DNA of 64,000 bases from Lyngbya sp. HA4199-MV5 (GTDB taxonomy: Bacteria; Cyanobacteriota; Cyanobacteriia; Leptolyngbyales; Leptolyngbyaceae). The stretch spans positions 1 to 64,000 of the forward strand of contig JAHHHL010000026.1 in assembly GCA_019359375.1 (NCBI GenBank), in the 5' to 3' direction. The notes under the pieces are model-generated. The model saw only the letters and a list, made by a program, of their open reading frames with translations. It was not told where the DNA came from and ran no database searches. The stretch's first letter is position 1; each line of letters begins with the position of its first letter. Below, in pieces: positions 1 through 7,670 of this stretch. Both the position numbers and the translations under genes were made by a program.

Positions 1-115
1 TTTGACTTGTCCATTTTTAGTGTGCAATAACGTCTGTGCTCATCCGCTAGCAAGGTCTTTGGCTCGTTACTAATTCGTCTGTGTCGCTGTCGCGACTCGA
101 CGATATGCTTGACAT

Positions 116-235
116 CTAATAACCCAGAAAGCGGAACGTCTCTGGTTGGTGCAGGTAGCCACTGACCGCGAGCGCCGTACTGGTCATGCCAGCGGCTAAG
201 AGTCCGACAATCTGTGGTAGATACGGGTCTTTCAC
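116..235 (-). CDS. 39-residue one-helix membrane peptide
   Basis: This short frame starts at a GTG whose first bases overlap the stop of the gene at 232-609. A strong Shine-Dalgarno sequence (GGAGGT, 6 nt upstream) decides the start. The product begins VKDPYLPQIVGLLAAG and is largely one hydrophobic helix. No family is recognised. Spacing and ribosome site suggest it is the last, translationally coupled member of the minus-strand operon that begins near 2919. Confidence 0.5.
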   Translation of the reverse strand: MKDPYLPQIVGLLAAGMTSTALAVSGYLHQPETFRFLGY

Positions 236-609
236 CGCCAAACCTCCTGCACTTGTTGCTGCACCTGCTGTTGCACCTGTTGACTGGTGTGGGCAAGTTG
301 GTCAAACCAGCCTGTGAAGATGGCAACAACGAGAGCGATCGCGATGGCGAGTAAGCGAGCACTACGAGACAGATAAGCCGGAAGGACCAGTGCCAGCAAC
401 GCGGCGATCGCCCCAATCCAGTAGAAGGGCAAGAGCGCCGTTAGCCACCGGGCGATCAAGGTGATGGTAATGCCCAGCGCAAACAGTCCCGTGAAGCGAC
501 TGATGCCTTCCAGGGCGTAATCGATGCGATCCGGTTCAGGTGCGTCCTCAGGTTCATAATTGCCGCCAGCAGGAGGCAGCAGTAAGGGTGAATCATACTG
601 GTCAAACAT
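232..609 (-). CDS. small multi-helix membrane protein, unknown
   Basis: The 125-residue protein has an acidic proline-rich N-terminus (about residues 1-30), then three hydrophobic stretches (roughly 38-55, 62-80, 85-100), and ends in a Gln/Val heptad-like tail (QQVQQQVQQQVQEVW) that may pair as a coiled coil. No family is recognised. It lies 8 bp after the gene at 618-1271 and overlaps the next small frame, so it is an operon member. A role at the membrane is inferred only from hydrophobicity. Confidence 0.6.
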   Translation of the reverse strand: MFDQYDSPLLLPPAGGNYEPEDAPEPDRIDYALEGISRFTGLFALGITITLIARWLTALLPFYWIGAIAALLALVLPAYLSRSARLLAIAIALVVAIFTGWFDQLAHTSQQVQQQVQQQVQEVWR

Positions 610-617
610 GGCTCACC

Positions 618-1271
618 TCACACGCGAAAGAAGTCTTTGACACCGTGCCAAAAGCCTTTCCCAGGCTTGCCAGCGGTGCCGTAGGTCAGCAGTTCTTTAC
701 GAGTTTCAGCCTGCCGCCGCAACACTTCCTGCACGTGTAGCTGCCGCTGTGCCTGGGGCACCTTCTCGCTGATCGCTTTGGCGCGGTTCTGATGCCGCAG
801 GTGAATCAGTTTGATCGCACTCTGGAAGTCCAGACGGTTCAAGTCATACTCCGAGCGGTATTCCGCCTCCAGCTTCTGCATCCCGTGCCCAGCTTTCTGG
901 TTCAGTAGTTGCAAATGCTTGTCGTAGCCTTTGGAGAGCAGCCACGCATCTAAGAGGCTTTTATCGATTTGTTTGGAGCCTTTCTCGACTTGCTTGAGTA
1001 CACGCTGGACAAACTGCTCGTACTCGACTTGACCGTCGATTAGGGTCGTAAAGTGCTTCTCTAAAATCGGCAGAATCTCCCTGAGTCGGGTCATGGCAGT
1101 GGCGCGATCGGCAAACAAGGCGAGTTCGTTGTCGCTCATCTGCGGCAAGCGCGCCAGGTCGATGCCGAAGTAGCGGGTGGCGCGTTCGGTCAGTGCACCT
1201 GCATGCGGCAGGATATGGGACTGGATGCCTTTGGGGCTGCTGCTGTAGCCTTTAGCTTTGGGCGCTGACAT
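618..1271 (-). CDS. coiled-coil protein, unknown
   Basis: This soluble, charged, mostly helical protein of about 217 residues has no recognised domain. The middle (about 60-190) is rich in Leu, Gln, Lys and Glu with long heptad-like helices. I start it at the ATG giving MSAPKAKG, which overlaps the upstream stop as TAATG and has AAGGAG 8 nt before it; a GTG nine bases upstream is the alternative. The TAATG overlap implies translational coupling to 1271-1639. Confidence 0.6.
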   Translation of the reverse strand: MSAPKAKGYSSSPKGIQSHILPHAGALTERATRYFGIDLARLPQMSDNELALFADRATAMTRLREILPILEKHFTTLIDGQVEYEQFVQRVLKQVEKGSKQIDKSLLDAWLLSKGYDKHLQLLNQKAGHGMQKLEAEYRSEYDLNRLDFQSAIKLIHLRHQNRAKAISEKVPQAQRQLHVQEVLRRQAETRKELLTYGTAGKPGKGFWHGVKDFFRV

Positions 1272-1639
1272 TAGTTGCACTCCTTGGTTTCAGAAGACCA
1301 GAACAGAAAACTGCTGCGATGGGTGTCGCAGAGGGGCGAACGGGGGACGAGGACGACGCGCTGACCGGCCGCACCGGCGAGAAAGCCGAGACAGTAGCCG
1401 CCCAAGACCAGTCCCAGCACGGCGATTAGGGCAAGCAGCAGTGTATGCAGCGGTTCACGGTAAGTCGTGACGCGCTCAGTGGTTGTGGGTGGTTGTGCTT
1501 TCGCTAGTGCTGTTTCGAGTGGAGTAAAGGTGGTACTGCCGTCAGGCTGCTGTTGCACCAAATAAGGCGTGCCAGACTGGTCTGCCCAGACGGACAGCTT
1601 GGCCGGTGCAGCGGGTGGTAAGGCTTTAGGGTCGGGCAT
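1271..1639 (-). CDS. single-pass membrane protein, unknown
   Basis: About 122 residues: a Pro/Ala-rich N-terminus, a short soluble part with a WADQSGTPYLVQ segment, one strong transmembrane helix (around residues 65-90, LLLALIAVLGLVLGG) and a basic, Cys-containing tail. I chose the ATG (MPDPKAL) with a GGAG site over an upstream TTG. It overlaps both neighbours by a few bases. No family is recognised. Confidence 0.55.
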   Translation of the reverse strand: MPDPKALPPAAPAKLSVWADQSGTPYLVQQQPDGSTTFTPLETALAKAQPPTTTERVTTYREPLHTLLLALIAVLGLVLGGYCLGFLAGAAGQRVVLVPRSPLCDTHRSSFLFWSSETKECN

Positions 1640-2186
1640 GGGTGGAGTCTCCAAGGAAGTTGCTCGCCAGCCAGCCGGTCTGACCCCGCCACCGCACGGG
1701 TACCCACACCACGCCGTCCTGCTGGACGTGGCGTTCGGGCGATAGCTCCACTAAATCACCGTGCATCAGCACGCCCAAGACGGGACTCTGTAAACTGGGC
1801 GCGGCGCGGAAGTTAGCGGCCATGCCAGGGCTATAGATATGGGCGATCGGGAAGGTAGCGAGGTCATGCGGGGTTGCTAGCGGGGCATTGGTTACAGCCG
1901 CTGTGGGCGGTGCTGCAGACGCTTCTGGCTTTTGTGTCGTAACATCTTGCGATGCTAGTGATGGGGTCGGTAACGGCGAGACGGACGGTGTAGCGGTGGA
2001 ACTGGCGGCGGCGGTTGTGGCTGGTGTCTGCTGTTGCGAGAAACCGAAGCCGAACATGAGCAGTGGAATGACCAGCAGTCCCAGCGCCAGAGGCAAGCCC
2101 CAGTGAGTCGTGGCTTTGGGTTCGGGTGGTGGCACTGGCTGCAGGGTAAAAAATTGTCCCTCGGTCGGGTTGGGGGGCTGTGGCAT
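1626..2186 (-). CDS. membrane-anchored SH3b-domain protein
   Basis: 186 residues. A short cytoplasmic part is followed by one transmembrane helix (about 30-50), a Thr/Ala/Pro-rich low-complexity linker (50-105) and a C-terminal bacterial SH3 domain (about 112-180). The SH3b signature is visible as NFRAAPSLQSPVLGVL followed by GDLVEL and WVPVRW-GQTGWLASNFL. SH3b domains usually bind cell-wall peptides or other extracytoplasmic targets, so a periplasmic role is inferred. It is the best-recognised member of an otherwise unknown operon. Confidence 0.7.
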   Translation of the reverse strand: MPQPPNPTEGQFFTLQPVPPPEPKATTHWGLPLALGLLVIPLLMFGFGFSQQQTPATTAAASSTATPSVSPLPTPSLASQDVTTQKPEASAAPPTAAVTNAPLATPHDLATFPIAHIYSPGMAANFRAAPSLQSPVLGVLMHGDLVELSPERHVQQDGVVWVPVRWRGQTGWLASNFLGDSTHARP

Positions 2187-2252
2187 GGCTTTAGCACCGT
2201 GAAGGGGGTCGAGACTGACTGGGCACAGTGGCTGACAGATGCAGCGTGAGGC

Positions 2253-2666
2253 TTACAGCGGCAACGCACCGGCTGCTGTGTAAGGAGCGATCGCCAGAAA
2301 GCTGCTGGTCAAGTCAGGGACATCAAGCGCATCGTCCAGCAGCACCGCAAAGTCAGCGCGTTGGTCGGGGTGGCCGCTTAGCTCTGCTACCAGGTATTGC
2401 TGAATGCGGAGTTGGGATTGGCGTAGACGCTCGGCCATCACTTTGGCAGTGCTGCGCTCAAACTGGGTCAGTTTGGCATCGAAAGCAACCACTTGAGCAT
2501 TAATGGTGTTCACGCCCGTCTGGGCTAAAGCGTTGATGGCATGAGCGCTCTGCTGATCCAGTTCAGACAGTCGTTGCTGTTGCTGCTCGACGTTGGGGCT
2601 GGGGCGCTTGGCTTTAGGTTTATGTCCGTTGACGGAGTCTTTGAGGGCATCGGTGTTAAGGGGCAT
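2253..2666 (-). CDS. coiled-coil protein, unknown
   Basis: 137 residues with a basic N-terminus (GHKPKAKRPSP), a long amphipathic helical centre (about 25-95, with QQQQRLSELDQQ and VMAERLRQSQLRIQQYL) and an acidic hydrophobic tail. GGAGCT lies about 8 nt before the ATG. The start overlaps the stop of the HTH gene at 2656-2919 by 11 bp. No domain is recognised. Confidence 0.55.
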   Translation of the reverse strand: MPLNTDALKDSVNGHKPKAKRPSPNVEQQQQRLSELDQQSAHAINALAQTGVNTINAQVVAFDAKLTQFERSTAKVMAERLRQSQLRIQQYLVAELSGHPDQRADFAVLLDDALDVPDLTSSFLAIAPYTAAGALPL

Positions 2667-2919
2667 GGGTTTCTAGCTCCTGAATCAGTAGGGTTTTGAA
2701 TTTGGCGATCGACCGACAGCATTTGAGAAACAAGACAAGACTGATGAGCACAGCTAAATCACTGTCGTCATAAAGTCCGTATTCGTTTGGCTCCATGTGG
2801 AGTTGTTCGATCCACCAGCGCAGTGTGCGAATTGGTACTCTTTTCCGCCTCACTGTTGAGAGTCGCCAAGCCAGTTCTTGCAAGGTATGTCCGTTCGCTT
2901 GAATGACTTGCGGTGCCAT
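2656..2919 (-). CDS. small MerR-like helix-turn-helix protein
   Basis: An 87-residue protein whose centre (RTLRWWIEQLHMEP followed by YDDSDLAVLISL) resembles the recognition helix and wing of MerR-type DNA-binding domains. It is the first gene of the minus-strand operon running to about 116. The region just upstream carries several copies of an AGCTTCAT-like octamer, a plausible operator. Autoregulation of the operon is an inference; the HTH call itself is moderate. Confidence 0.5.
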   Translation of the reverse strand: MAPQVIQANGHTLQELAWRLSTVRRKRVPIRTLRWWIEQLHMEPNEYGLYDDSDLAVLISLVLFLKCCRSIAKFKTLLIQELETHAP

Positions 2920-2937
2920 AGGTCTGCTATTCGTATT

Positions 2938-3043
2938 GCAGCTTCATTGCAGACTGATGCCAAGGCAATGAAGCTGCAAGGAGATTCAATTCATGCTTGG
3001 AATGCTAACATAAAGTGAAGCATAAAGCTTCATAGTGCTTCAT
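2938..3043. promoter_or_regulatory. operator-like region with repeated AGCTTCAT octamers
   Basis: A perfect 13-bp inverted repeat (2938-2950 and 2965-2977, GCAGCTTCATTGC) is followed by three further octamer variants at 3015-3022, 3026-3033 and 3036-3043, giving five copies of AGCTTCAT or its complement in about 105 bp. It lies between the divergent HTH gene (minus) and the 3088 gene (plus), where an operator would be expected. Confidence 0.55.
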
Positions 3044-3087
3044 AAGTAGAAAAAAGCAACGATGGGACTAACATTGAGGAGAAGTGA

Positions 3088-3261
3088 ATGGATGAACTTG
3101 TGGCTGCCAAAGACCGCATATCGGTCGATATAACCGACATCAAGGACAGAATTGAGCTGTATCGGGAGGATCCAGCGTGGCGTGAATTATCGATGGCTGG
3201 GAAAATCCGGGCCTTGGTGATTGAGAAGCTGGAAGCAAAAGAGGTTGAACAAGCCAAGTAA
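3088..3261 (+). CDS. 57-residue charged protein ahead of Uma2 gene
   Basis: An ATG with GAGGAG 7 nt upstream opens a 57-codon frame beginning MDELVAAKDRISVDITD and ending KLEAKEVEQAK. The product is highly charged and probably helical, with no recognised family. It ends 11 bp before the Uma2-family gene on the same strand, so the two are probably cotranscribed. A paired regulator or partner is possible but not shown. Confidence 0.6.
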   Translation: MDELVAAKDRISVDITDIKDRIELYREDPAWRELSMAGKIRALVIEKLEAKEVEQAK

Positions 3262-3272
3262 GGGCGATCACT

Positions 3273-3899
3273 ATGATTCAAGCCATACCGAAGCAAGTCA
3301 CATTTAATGAGTTCATGGACTGGTATCCAGAAAACTCAGAACACCACTACGAGTTGCATGATGGGGAAATCATTGAGATGCCGAAACCCATTGGCAAACA
3401 CTCACAAGTCGCCGGTTTCCTGATAGCTGAAGTCAATTTTGAAATCCGTCGGCTCCGACTGCCTTACTTCATTCCCAAGGAGTGCATCGTCAAATACAGT
3501 GAGTCGGGTTACGAGCCTGATTTGATTGTGCTGGACAGCCACACGATCGCAGTCGATACCCGCTGGGCAAAGGAATCCACGATCACACGGGGTGAATCGG
3601 CCAAGGTCGTGGTTGAAGTCGTTAGCACCAACTGGAGTGATGACTACGCCATGAAGCTAGAAGACTATGAGGCGTTAGGCATTGCTGAATACTGGGTTTG
3701 CGATTACTTGGGCTTAGGCGGTAAGCGGTATATTGGCTCTCCCAAACAGCCCACGTTTTCGGTCTATCAACTCAACCCGTCTGGGGAGTATCAGGTGAAG
3801 CAATTCCGGGGACAGCAGGTGATCGAGTCGCTGGTTTTTCCTGAGTTGCAATTGAGCCTGGAGCAGATTTTGGCAGCCGCAACTGGACCCGTGACATGA
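3273..3899 (+). CDS. Uma2 family (DUF820) endonuclease-fold protein
   Basis: 208 residues, the usual family size. The PD-(D/E)XK-type landmarks of Uma2 proteins are present: the N-terminal YELHDGEIIEMPKP motif, EPDLIVLD near residue 85 and VVVEVVS near 115, followed by KLEDYEALGIAEYWV. These proteins are greatly expanded in cyanobacteria; the biochemical role is mostly unproven and a nuclease activity is inferred from the fold. It lies directly downstream of the small 3088 gene. Confidence 0.85.
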   Translation: MIQAIPKQVTFNEFMDWYPENSEHHYELHDGEIIEMPKPIGKHSQVAGFLIAEVNFEIRRLRLPYFIPKECIVKYSESGYEPDLIVLDSHTIAVDTRWAKESTITRGESAKVVVEVVSTNWSDDYAMKLEDYEALGIAEYWVCDYLGLGGKRYIGSPKQPTFSVYQLNPSGEYQVKQFRGQQVIESLVFPELQLSLEQILAAATGPVT

Positions 3900-4487
3900 G
3901 AGGCGCTGAAGGTTTGGACTCATGATAAAGATCCAGGCTCAAAAACTGCGGCATTTTTCGAGATCTGCGCTTAGATCGCTTAAGCTACTTTCTACGGTAA
4001 ATGCCACTGACAGTAGTGCAAGCAGCAGACGAACTCACAGGTTTCCACATTTGGACGATACAGGAGGTAACTGGATGACCTAACAAGCCCTTTAAAAGTC
4101 AGAACCCCCACTGAGGAAACAGAAGGGGCAGAAGACTTTAATTCAGTTTTGGATAGGATTTGGAGAGTCTAACTAACCGCCCTGGAAAAGCAAAAGTTAA
4201 GTCGTCCGGCTTTGCTATGACAATTTTAGTGGGAATTTGTCAATGGTGCAACATTTTTGACTCGTTTTTGGCTTTTTTCATTCACTTATCATTCACAAGT
4301 CACTGAAAGGCTTATACAGCAGCATTTCTGGTTGAGTGATTTTTGAGCGTTTTCGAGTGAACGCCTTGTAGCATCGTGAGCAAATTACCTCAAGCAGATC
4401 AGGCATAGCTTCCTATCCGCCGTAATTAACAGGCATAGGGAGTGAAATTGTGCATCCGAAAAAATATGAATGTTGGGAGGGCAGCCC
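3900..4487. other. intergenic stretch without a supported gene
   Basis: About 590 bp downstream of the Uma2 gene. I see no frame with a ribosome site or protein-like composition, and no clear terminator or repeat. It ends at the ribosome site of the truncated replication-like gene. Confidence 0.5.
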
Positions 4488-4868
4488 ATGCAGGTAGCCC
4501 CCACCCGTGCCTTTCCATCCGTGCAGGAAGGCGATGATCCCTTCCTCGCGCTCTGGCCCCACCGCTATGACTACCTCTGGGCCGAGCATCCTCATCCCGA
4601 CGAACGACCCGACTGGCAAACCGAGAGCCGTCATCCCTTGAGCGATCGCCTGCTCCAACAGGGCACGAAGCTCTACGGTGTCCGGTTTGGTCCCACCACC
4701 CGTTACTGTGTCCTCGATGTCGACAAGGGCAGTATTTACCATCCCACGCGCGATCGCTTCGCTTGGCAACGACTGGTCGGAGCGTTGGAAGTCTTGGGTC
4801 TGGTGCAAGCCGTGGTATGTACGGGTCGGAGACCCATTCGTGTAATTTGGTATCACGACAGGCGTTAA
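4488..4868 (+). pseudogene. N-terminal stump of a plasmid replication/primase-like protein
   Basis: The start ATG (MQVAPTRAFPSV) has GGAGG 6 nt upstream. The first ~110 residues include FLALWPHRYDYLWAEHPHP and LYGVRFGPTTRYCVLDVD. These resemble, from memory, the N-terminus of large proteins on cyanobacterial plasmids in which YCVLDVD is followed by a primase-like core. Here the resemblance stops after LVQAVVCT near 4820 and the frame ends at 4868. The stump lies beside Tn3 remnants, which probably cut it. Assignment to replication is tentative. Confidence 0.4.
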
Positions 4869-5227
4869 ACGCCTGCGGCATAAAGCTCTCAGCGATCAAG
4901 TATGAGATCGACGTGAACCGTTTTGTCGCTGTGTGGATCAACTAGGGCAGCGGTGCTCGCATTGGGGCAGAGCGTGATTGATAACTTCCGCTAATCATCT
5001 TGTGAAGCTTGTACCGTTGCGTAGTCGGCAGAAGGGCCACGGCAAGATCGGACTTCTGAGACATTCAAACCCGTGAGATTACGCTTGTAGTATGGTTTTT
5101 TGAGGGTCGCCCAGTCCAGAACTAGTCCAACGCACTTGTAGTATAGTTTTGCCGTCTTCAGTAGAACTTATCAATGGTTGTCTGCTACCCTCCAACTTGC
5201 TTGTTTGCAAGGATGTGAGGAGAGGAC
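4869..5227. other. non-coding DNA upstream of the Tn3 transposase stump
   Basis: No supported gene. It contains a short hairpin (AGGCGTTAAACGCCT near 4860) and two direct copies of CTTGTAGTAT(G/A)GTTTT at 5084-5099 and 5135-5150. These may belong to the left end of a Tn3-type element, but I could not identify a canonical 38-bp terminal repeat. Confidence 0.4.
5084..5150. repeat. pair of 16-bp direct repeats
   Basis: CTTGTAGTATGGTTTT (5084-5099) and CTTGTAGTATAGTTTT (5135-5150) differ at one base and are spaced 51 bp apart, upstream of the Tn3 transposase stump. Confidence 0.6.
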
Positions 5228-5575
5228 ATGCCCAGTATCCAAGAGACCGCCTACCCCCGGTTCAAAAGTACCTTGAGCCCGAAAGAATTAGCCGCCATTT
5301 ACACACCAACCCCAGGAGAACTGGATTTTGCGAAACAAGTCACTACGGCTAGCCATGCAACACGGCTGGGCTTTGTGATCTTATTGAAGACCTTCCAACG
5401 GTTGGGCTATGCCGTGTCCACACGGGAAATTCCTCCCAGTATTGTGCAGCATCTAGCCGCTGTGACCCAGTTGCATGCCTCAAAGCGAGCCTTGGAGCAG
5501 TACGATGCCGTCGTACAAAGAATGAAGACTACATGGGGTGGTGGCTCCTCAATGCACTTCAGTAGAGCGTTTTGA
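5228..5575 (+). pseudogene. Tn3-family transposase, N-terminal stump
   Basis: The first ~95 residues (MPSIQETAYPRFKS, LAAIYTPTPGEL, RLGFVILLKTFQRLGY) match the N-terminal DUF4158 region of Tn3 transposases, which are normally ~980 residues. A GAGGAG site precedes the ATG. Homology ends near residue 93 (about 5506), where the DNA becomes the antisense of dnaX, so the transposon and the dnaX gene were joined by a deletion or recombination. The DDE catalytic part is missing. Confidence 0.8.
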
Positions 5576-5598
5576 GACTGGGTGGTGAGTTGATGGCA

Positions 5599-6954
5599 GT
5601 TATGCACCAGTAAGCCATTTGCAACGAAGTTATGGTTGTCTGCGACTTCCAGGTCATAGACTGGTTCTGCTACTTCAGACCAAACAACAGATTCAACGTA
5701 GGTTGAATTTGTATGCCATTGTAGCAATGGCATATTGACGGAGGAATTCGATCCATTTTCGACTACTGGTGGTTGTAAGTCCAAGAGCGTGGTAGATTTT
5801 GCCTTGTTTCTGGATACGCCAAATAGAAGCTGAATATCCAAAGGATTCAAGCCATTGCTGCAAAAGCTGATTCTCTGATTCTGAATATCCTTCTGTGTGC
5901 AAGGTAATAGAGAATGCACCAGAGGAAGTGTGACGGAGCGATCCATCATCCATGTACCATCATGCCAACCCCTCTTCACTGATGCGGTTGAGCCAGTCTG
6001 AATTGACTCGCTTGCGATCGCTATCTGGTCGCACCACGGTATAGACTTCTCGGAGATTGGGGTGGTAGAGGGTTCTAGCGCGAATCGAGGTCTCCCCATA
6101 GCCTTTGTTTGGTGCAATCTCAATCTTGGGAACAAGCTCTGGGATGAGCTGGCATTTATGTCGTAACCAATCCTCCTGGTCAATACCGTGTGTCCAGGAC
6201 ACTCTGGGAGAAAGGGAATTGGCATGTGGGTAGCAGATCGATCCATCACCGAGCAAAGTTCCGTAAATTCGTCCCAGAGTTTCGGATGAGATGGGTTCGA
6301 GGGCATCATGGCGATTTCGGATTGCTGCTTGTTTGCCGCCATGCCTATGGTAGTTGGGGTGTTCTGACCAATAATCGAGACTTCTGGGGACAGAAGCTCC
6401 GTGATTGAGGAGATAGGCTGGAATCTCAAGCTTTCTGCCGCATCCACAGGCACAGAGAGGTCGTAAAGGTTCGAGCACAAAGATTTTGTCTGCAACTGAT
6501 TGCTTAATTCGGTGATTTTGTTTAATCGAGTATTGCTTCCAGTAGGTGTTGATAACGTAATCGACTGTGCAGCGTCTGTAGAGAACTGGAATGTCCAATC
6601 GTTCTCCACAGCCACAGGCACAGAAGGGTCGCAGTGGTTCAAGGATTTGGAACCGCTCTTCGGGAGGAATGTAGTGGGAGCGATTAGAATTCTGTCCCCT
6701 GGTTGGATTGTCTCCGCTTTTTTCCATCCATGATTTGTCCGAATTAGGTGCTCAGGTGTGCAACGAATTTCAGCGGTAGTGGTTTTGATCACAAGCGTGT
6801 GGCGTTTACCTCTAATCCATTGGCGAGTAATGGGTTTGAACTCCCATGTCCCATTCGACTCGTTGTAAGACAGTACGTTTTTACCAATAATGGCTGGATT
6901 GTCAATTCTCATTAATCCTGAATCGGTTAGCACTAACGAATCGCCTGCTAAACA
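5599..6954 (-). other. DnaX intein (452 codons in the host frame)
   Basis: Inserted in the Walker B motif between DE and CHQL. Splicing elements visible in the dnaX frame: Cys1 with block A (CLAGDSLVLTDSGLMRI), block B containing TPEHLIRTNHGW, block F (VYDLEVADNHNFVANG) and block G ending LLVHN, followed by Cys+1. All residues expected for splicing (Cys1, block B His, penultimate His, terminal Asn, Cys+1) are present. The ~320 codons between blocks B and F are open in this frame but do not read as an endonuclease, which is instead encoded in another frame. Confidence 0.85.
5693..6727 (-). pseudogene. LAGLIDADG homing endonuclease in a different frame inside the intein
   Basis: In the frame shifted relative to the intein splicing domains, DNA from about 6665 to 5715 encodes an endonuclease-like protein. 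It has two zinc-knuckle-like repeats (LEPLRPFCACGCGERLDIP and LEPLRPLCACGCGRKLEIP), a first LAGLIDADG-type motif (GRIYGTLLGDGSI), a basic middle, and a second motif (WYMDDGSL). A single in-frame TGA (5960-5962) lies just before the second motif, where a hydrophobic residue is usual. Without readthrough the enzyme is broken. No convincing ribosome site precedes the first ATG. Confidence 0.8.
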
Positions 6955-7404
6955 TTCATCCAGGATGAAAATGCGATAGCGTCCACCGATAGGTGCAAGG
7001 CTGCTATGCTCGATCAATGCTCGAGCATCGTCCACACCGTTATTGCTAGCCGCGTCAATTTCGCTCACATTCAAGCTGGTACTCGTTTCGACGGACCGAC
7101 AGGATAAGCAAACACCACAAGGCTGAGCTGTAGGGCTATCAGCCTCTAGGCAATTCAGCGATTTTGAAAATATGCGAGCTGTAGAGGTTTTGCCTGTGCC
7201 TCTAGGTCCTGTAAACAAGTAGGCTGGAGCAATTTGCAGGCGGTTGACCGTGTTAATGAGTGCTGTTTGAATGTAGGGTTGTCCAACCAACTCAGCAAGT
7301 GTTTGAGGTCGATATTTGAGATGTAAAGGTGATTTTGCCATCGTTGTTTCCCAATCGTAGCCACTACAGCTCTCACCCCTGCTAAGGGGATTGTTGGGGT
7401 TGGT

Positions 7405-7644
7405 TTAGTCGTGATGGCAAGGTGATTCTACTTGCTCACGAATCATGAGAAGCAGTCCGGCAAGTAGTCTGCCGTCAAGATTCTGGGTAAGGTGCTGAAT
7501 CAAATGGACCGTTAGTATCTCCAGTTCATCTTCGGTCAGATGCATCCAGCCTGTGTCGAAGTGTTCATCGGAGAAGTTACTGAGTTTGGCAATCAGATCA
7601 CAAATTGCACTATCAATCTTGGTAGATGGGGAGTTGATTTGCAT
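7405..7644 (-). CDS. 79-residue acidic protein upstream of dnaX, unknown
   Basis: A small soluble protein with no recognised family (LTEDELEILTVHLIQHL is the most structured part, apparently helical). It is on the same strand as dnaX and 63 bp upstream of it. A perfect inverted repeat overlaps its start codon. Composition looks protein-like, but expression is not proved. Confidence 0.45.
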   Translation of the reverse strand: MQINSPSTKIDSAICDLIAKLSNFSDEHFDTGWMHLTEDELEILTVHLIQHLTQNLDGRLLAGLLLMIREQVESPCHHD

Positions 7645-7670
7645 GGTGTGTAAACGTTAATAACACACCA
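7644..7670. promoter_or_regulatory. inverted repeat over the start of the 79-residue gene
   Basis: TGGTGTG (7644-7650) and CACACCA (7664-7670) form a perfect 7-bp inverted repeat around a central AACGTT palindrome, partly overlapping the start codon. It could be an operator or a translational hairpin for the gene at 7405-7644. Confidence 0.4.

Larger units (their letters stand above)
5407..7341 (-). pseudogene. dnaX: truncated dnaX with in-frame intein splicing domains
   Basis: Clamp-loader tau/gamma subunit, N-terminal part. Extein features: LKYRPQTLAELVGQ, Walker A GPRGTGKT (residues 45-52), a four-Cys zinc site (C64, C75, C78, C81), DAASNNGVDDAR, and the Walker B stretch FILDE interrupted by an intein before CHQLTTQSQNALLKCIEEPP. 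Homology stops after VVFILCTT at about 5509; the rest of the frame to 5407 is antisense Tn3 DNA. About 160 extein residues remain out of the usual 400-700, so the sensor and oligomerisation regions are gone and function as a clamp loader is unlikely. Confidence 0.85.

Noticed and set aside
4413-4941. Two long minus-strand frames opposite the replication-like stump
   Set aside because: They are antisense to a frame with a strong ribosome site and conserved motifs; neither resembles a known protein.
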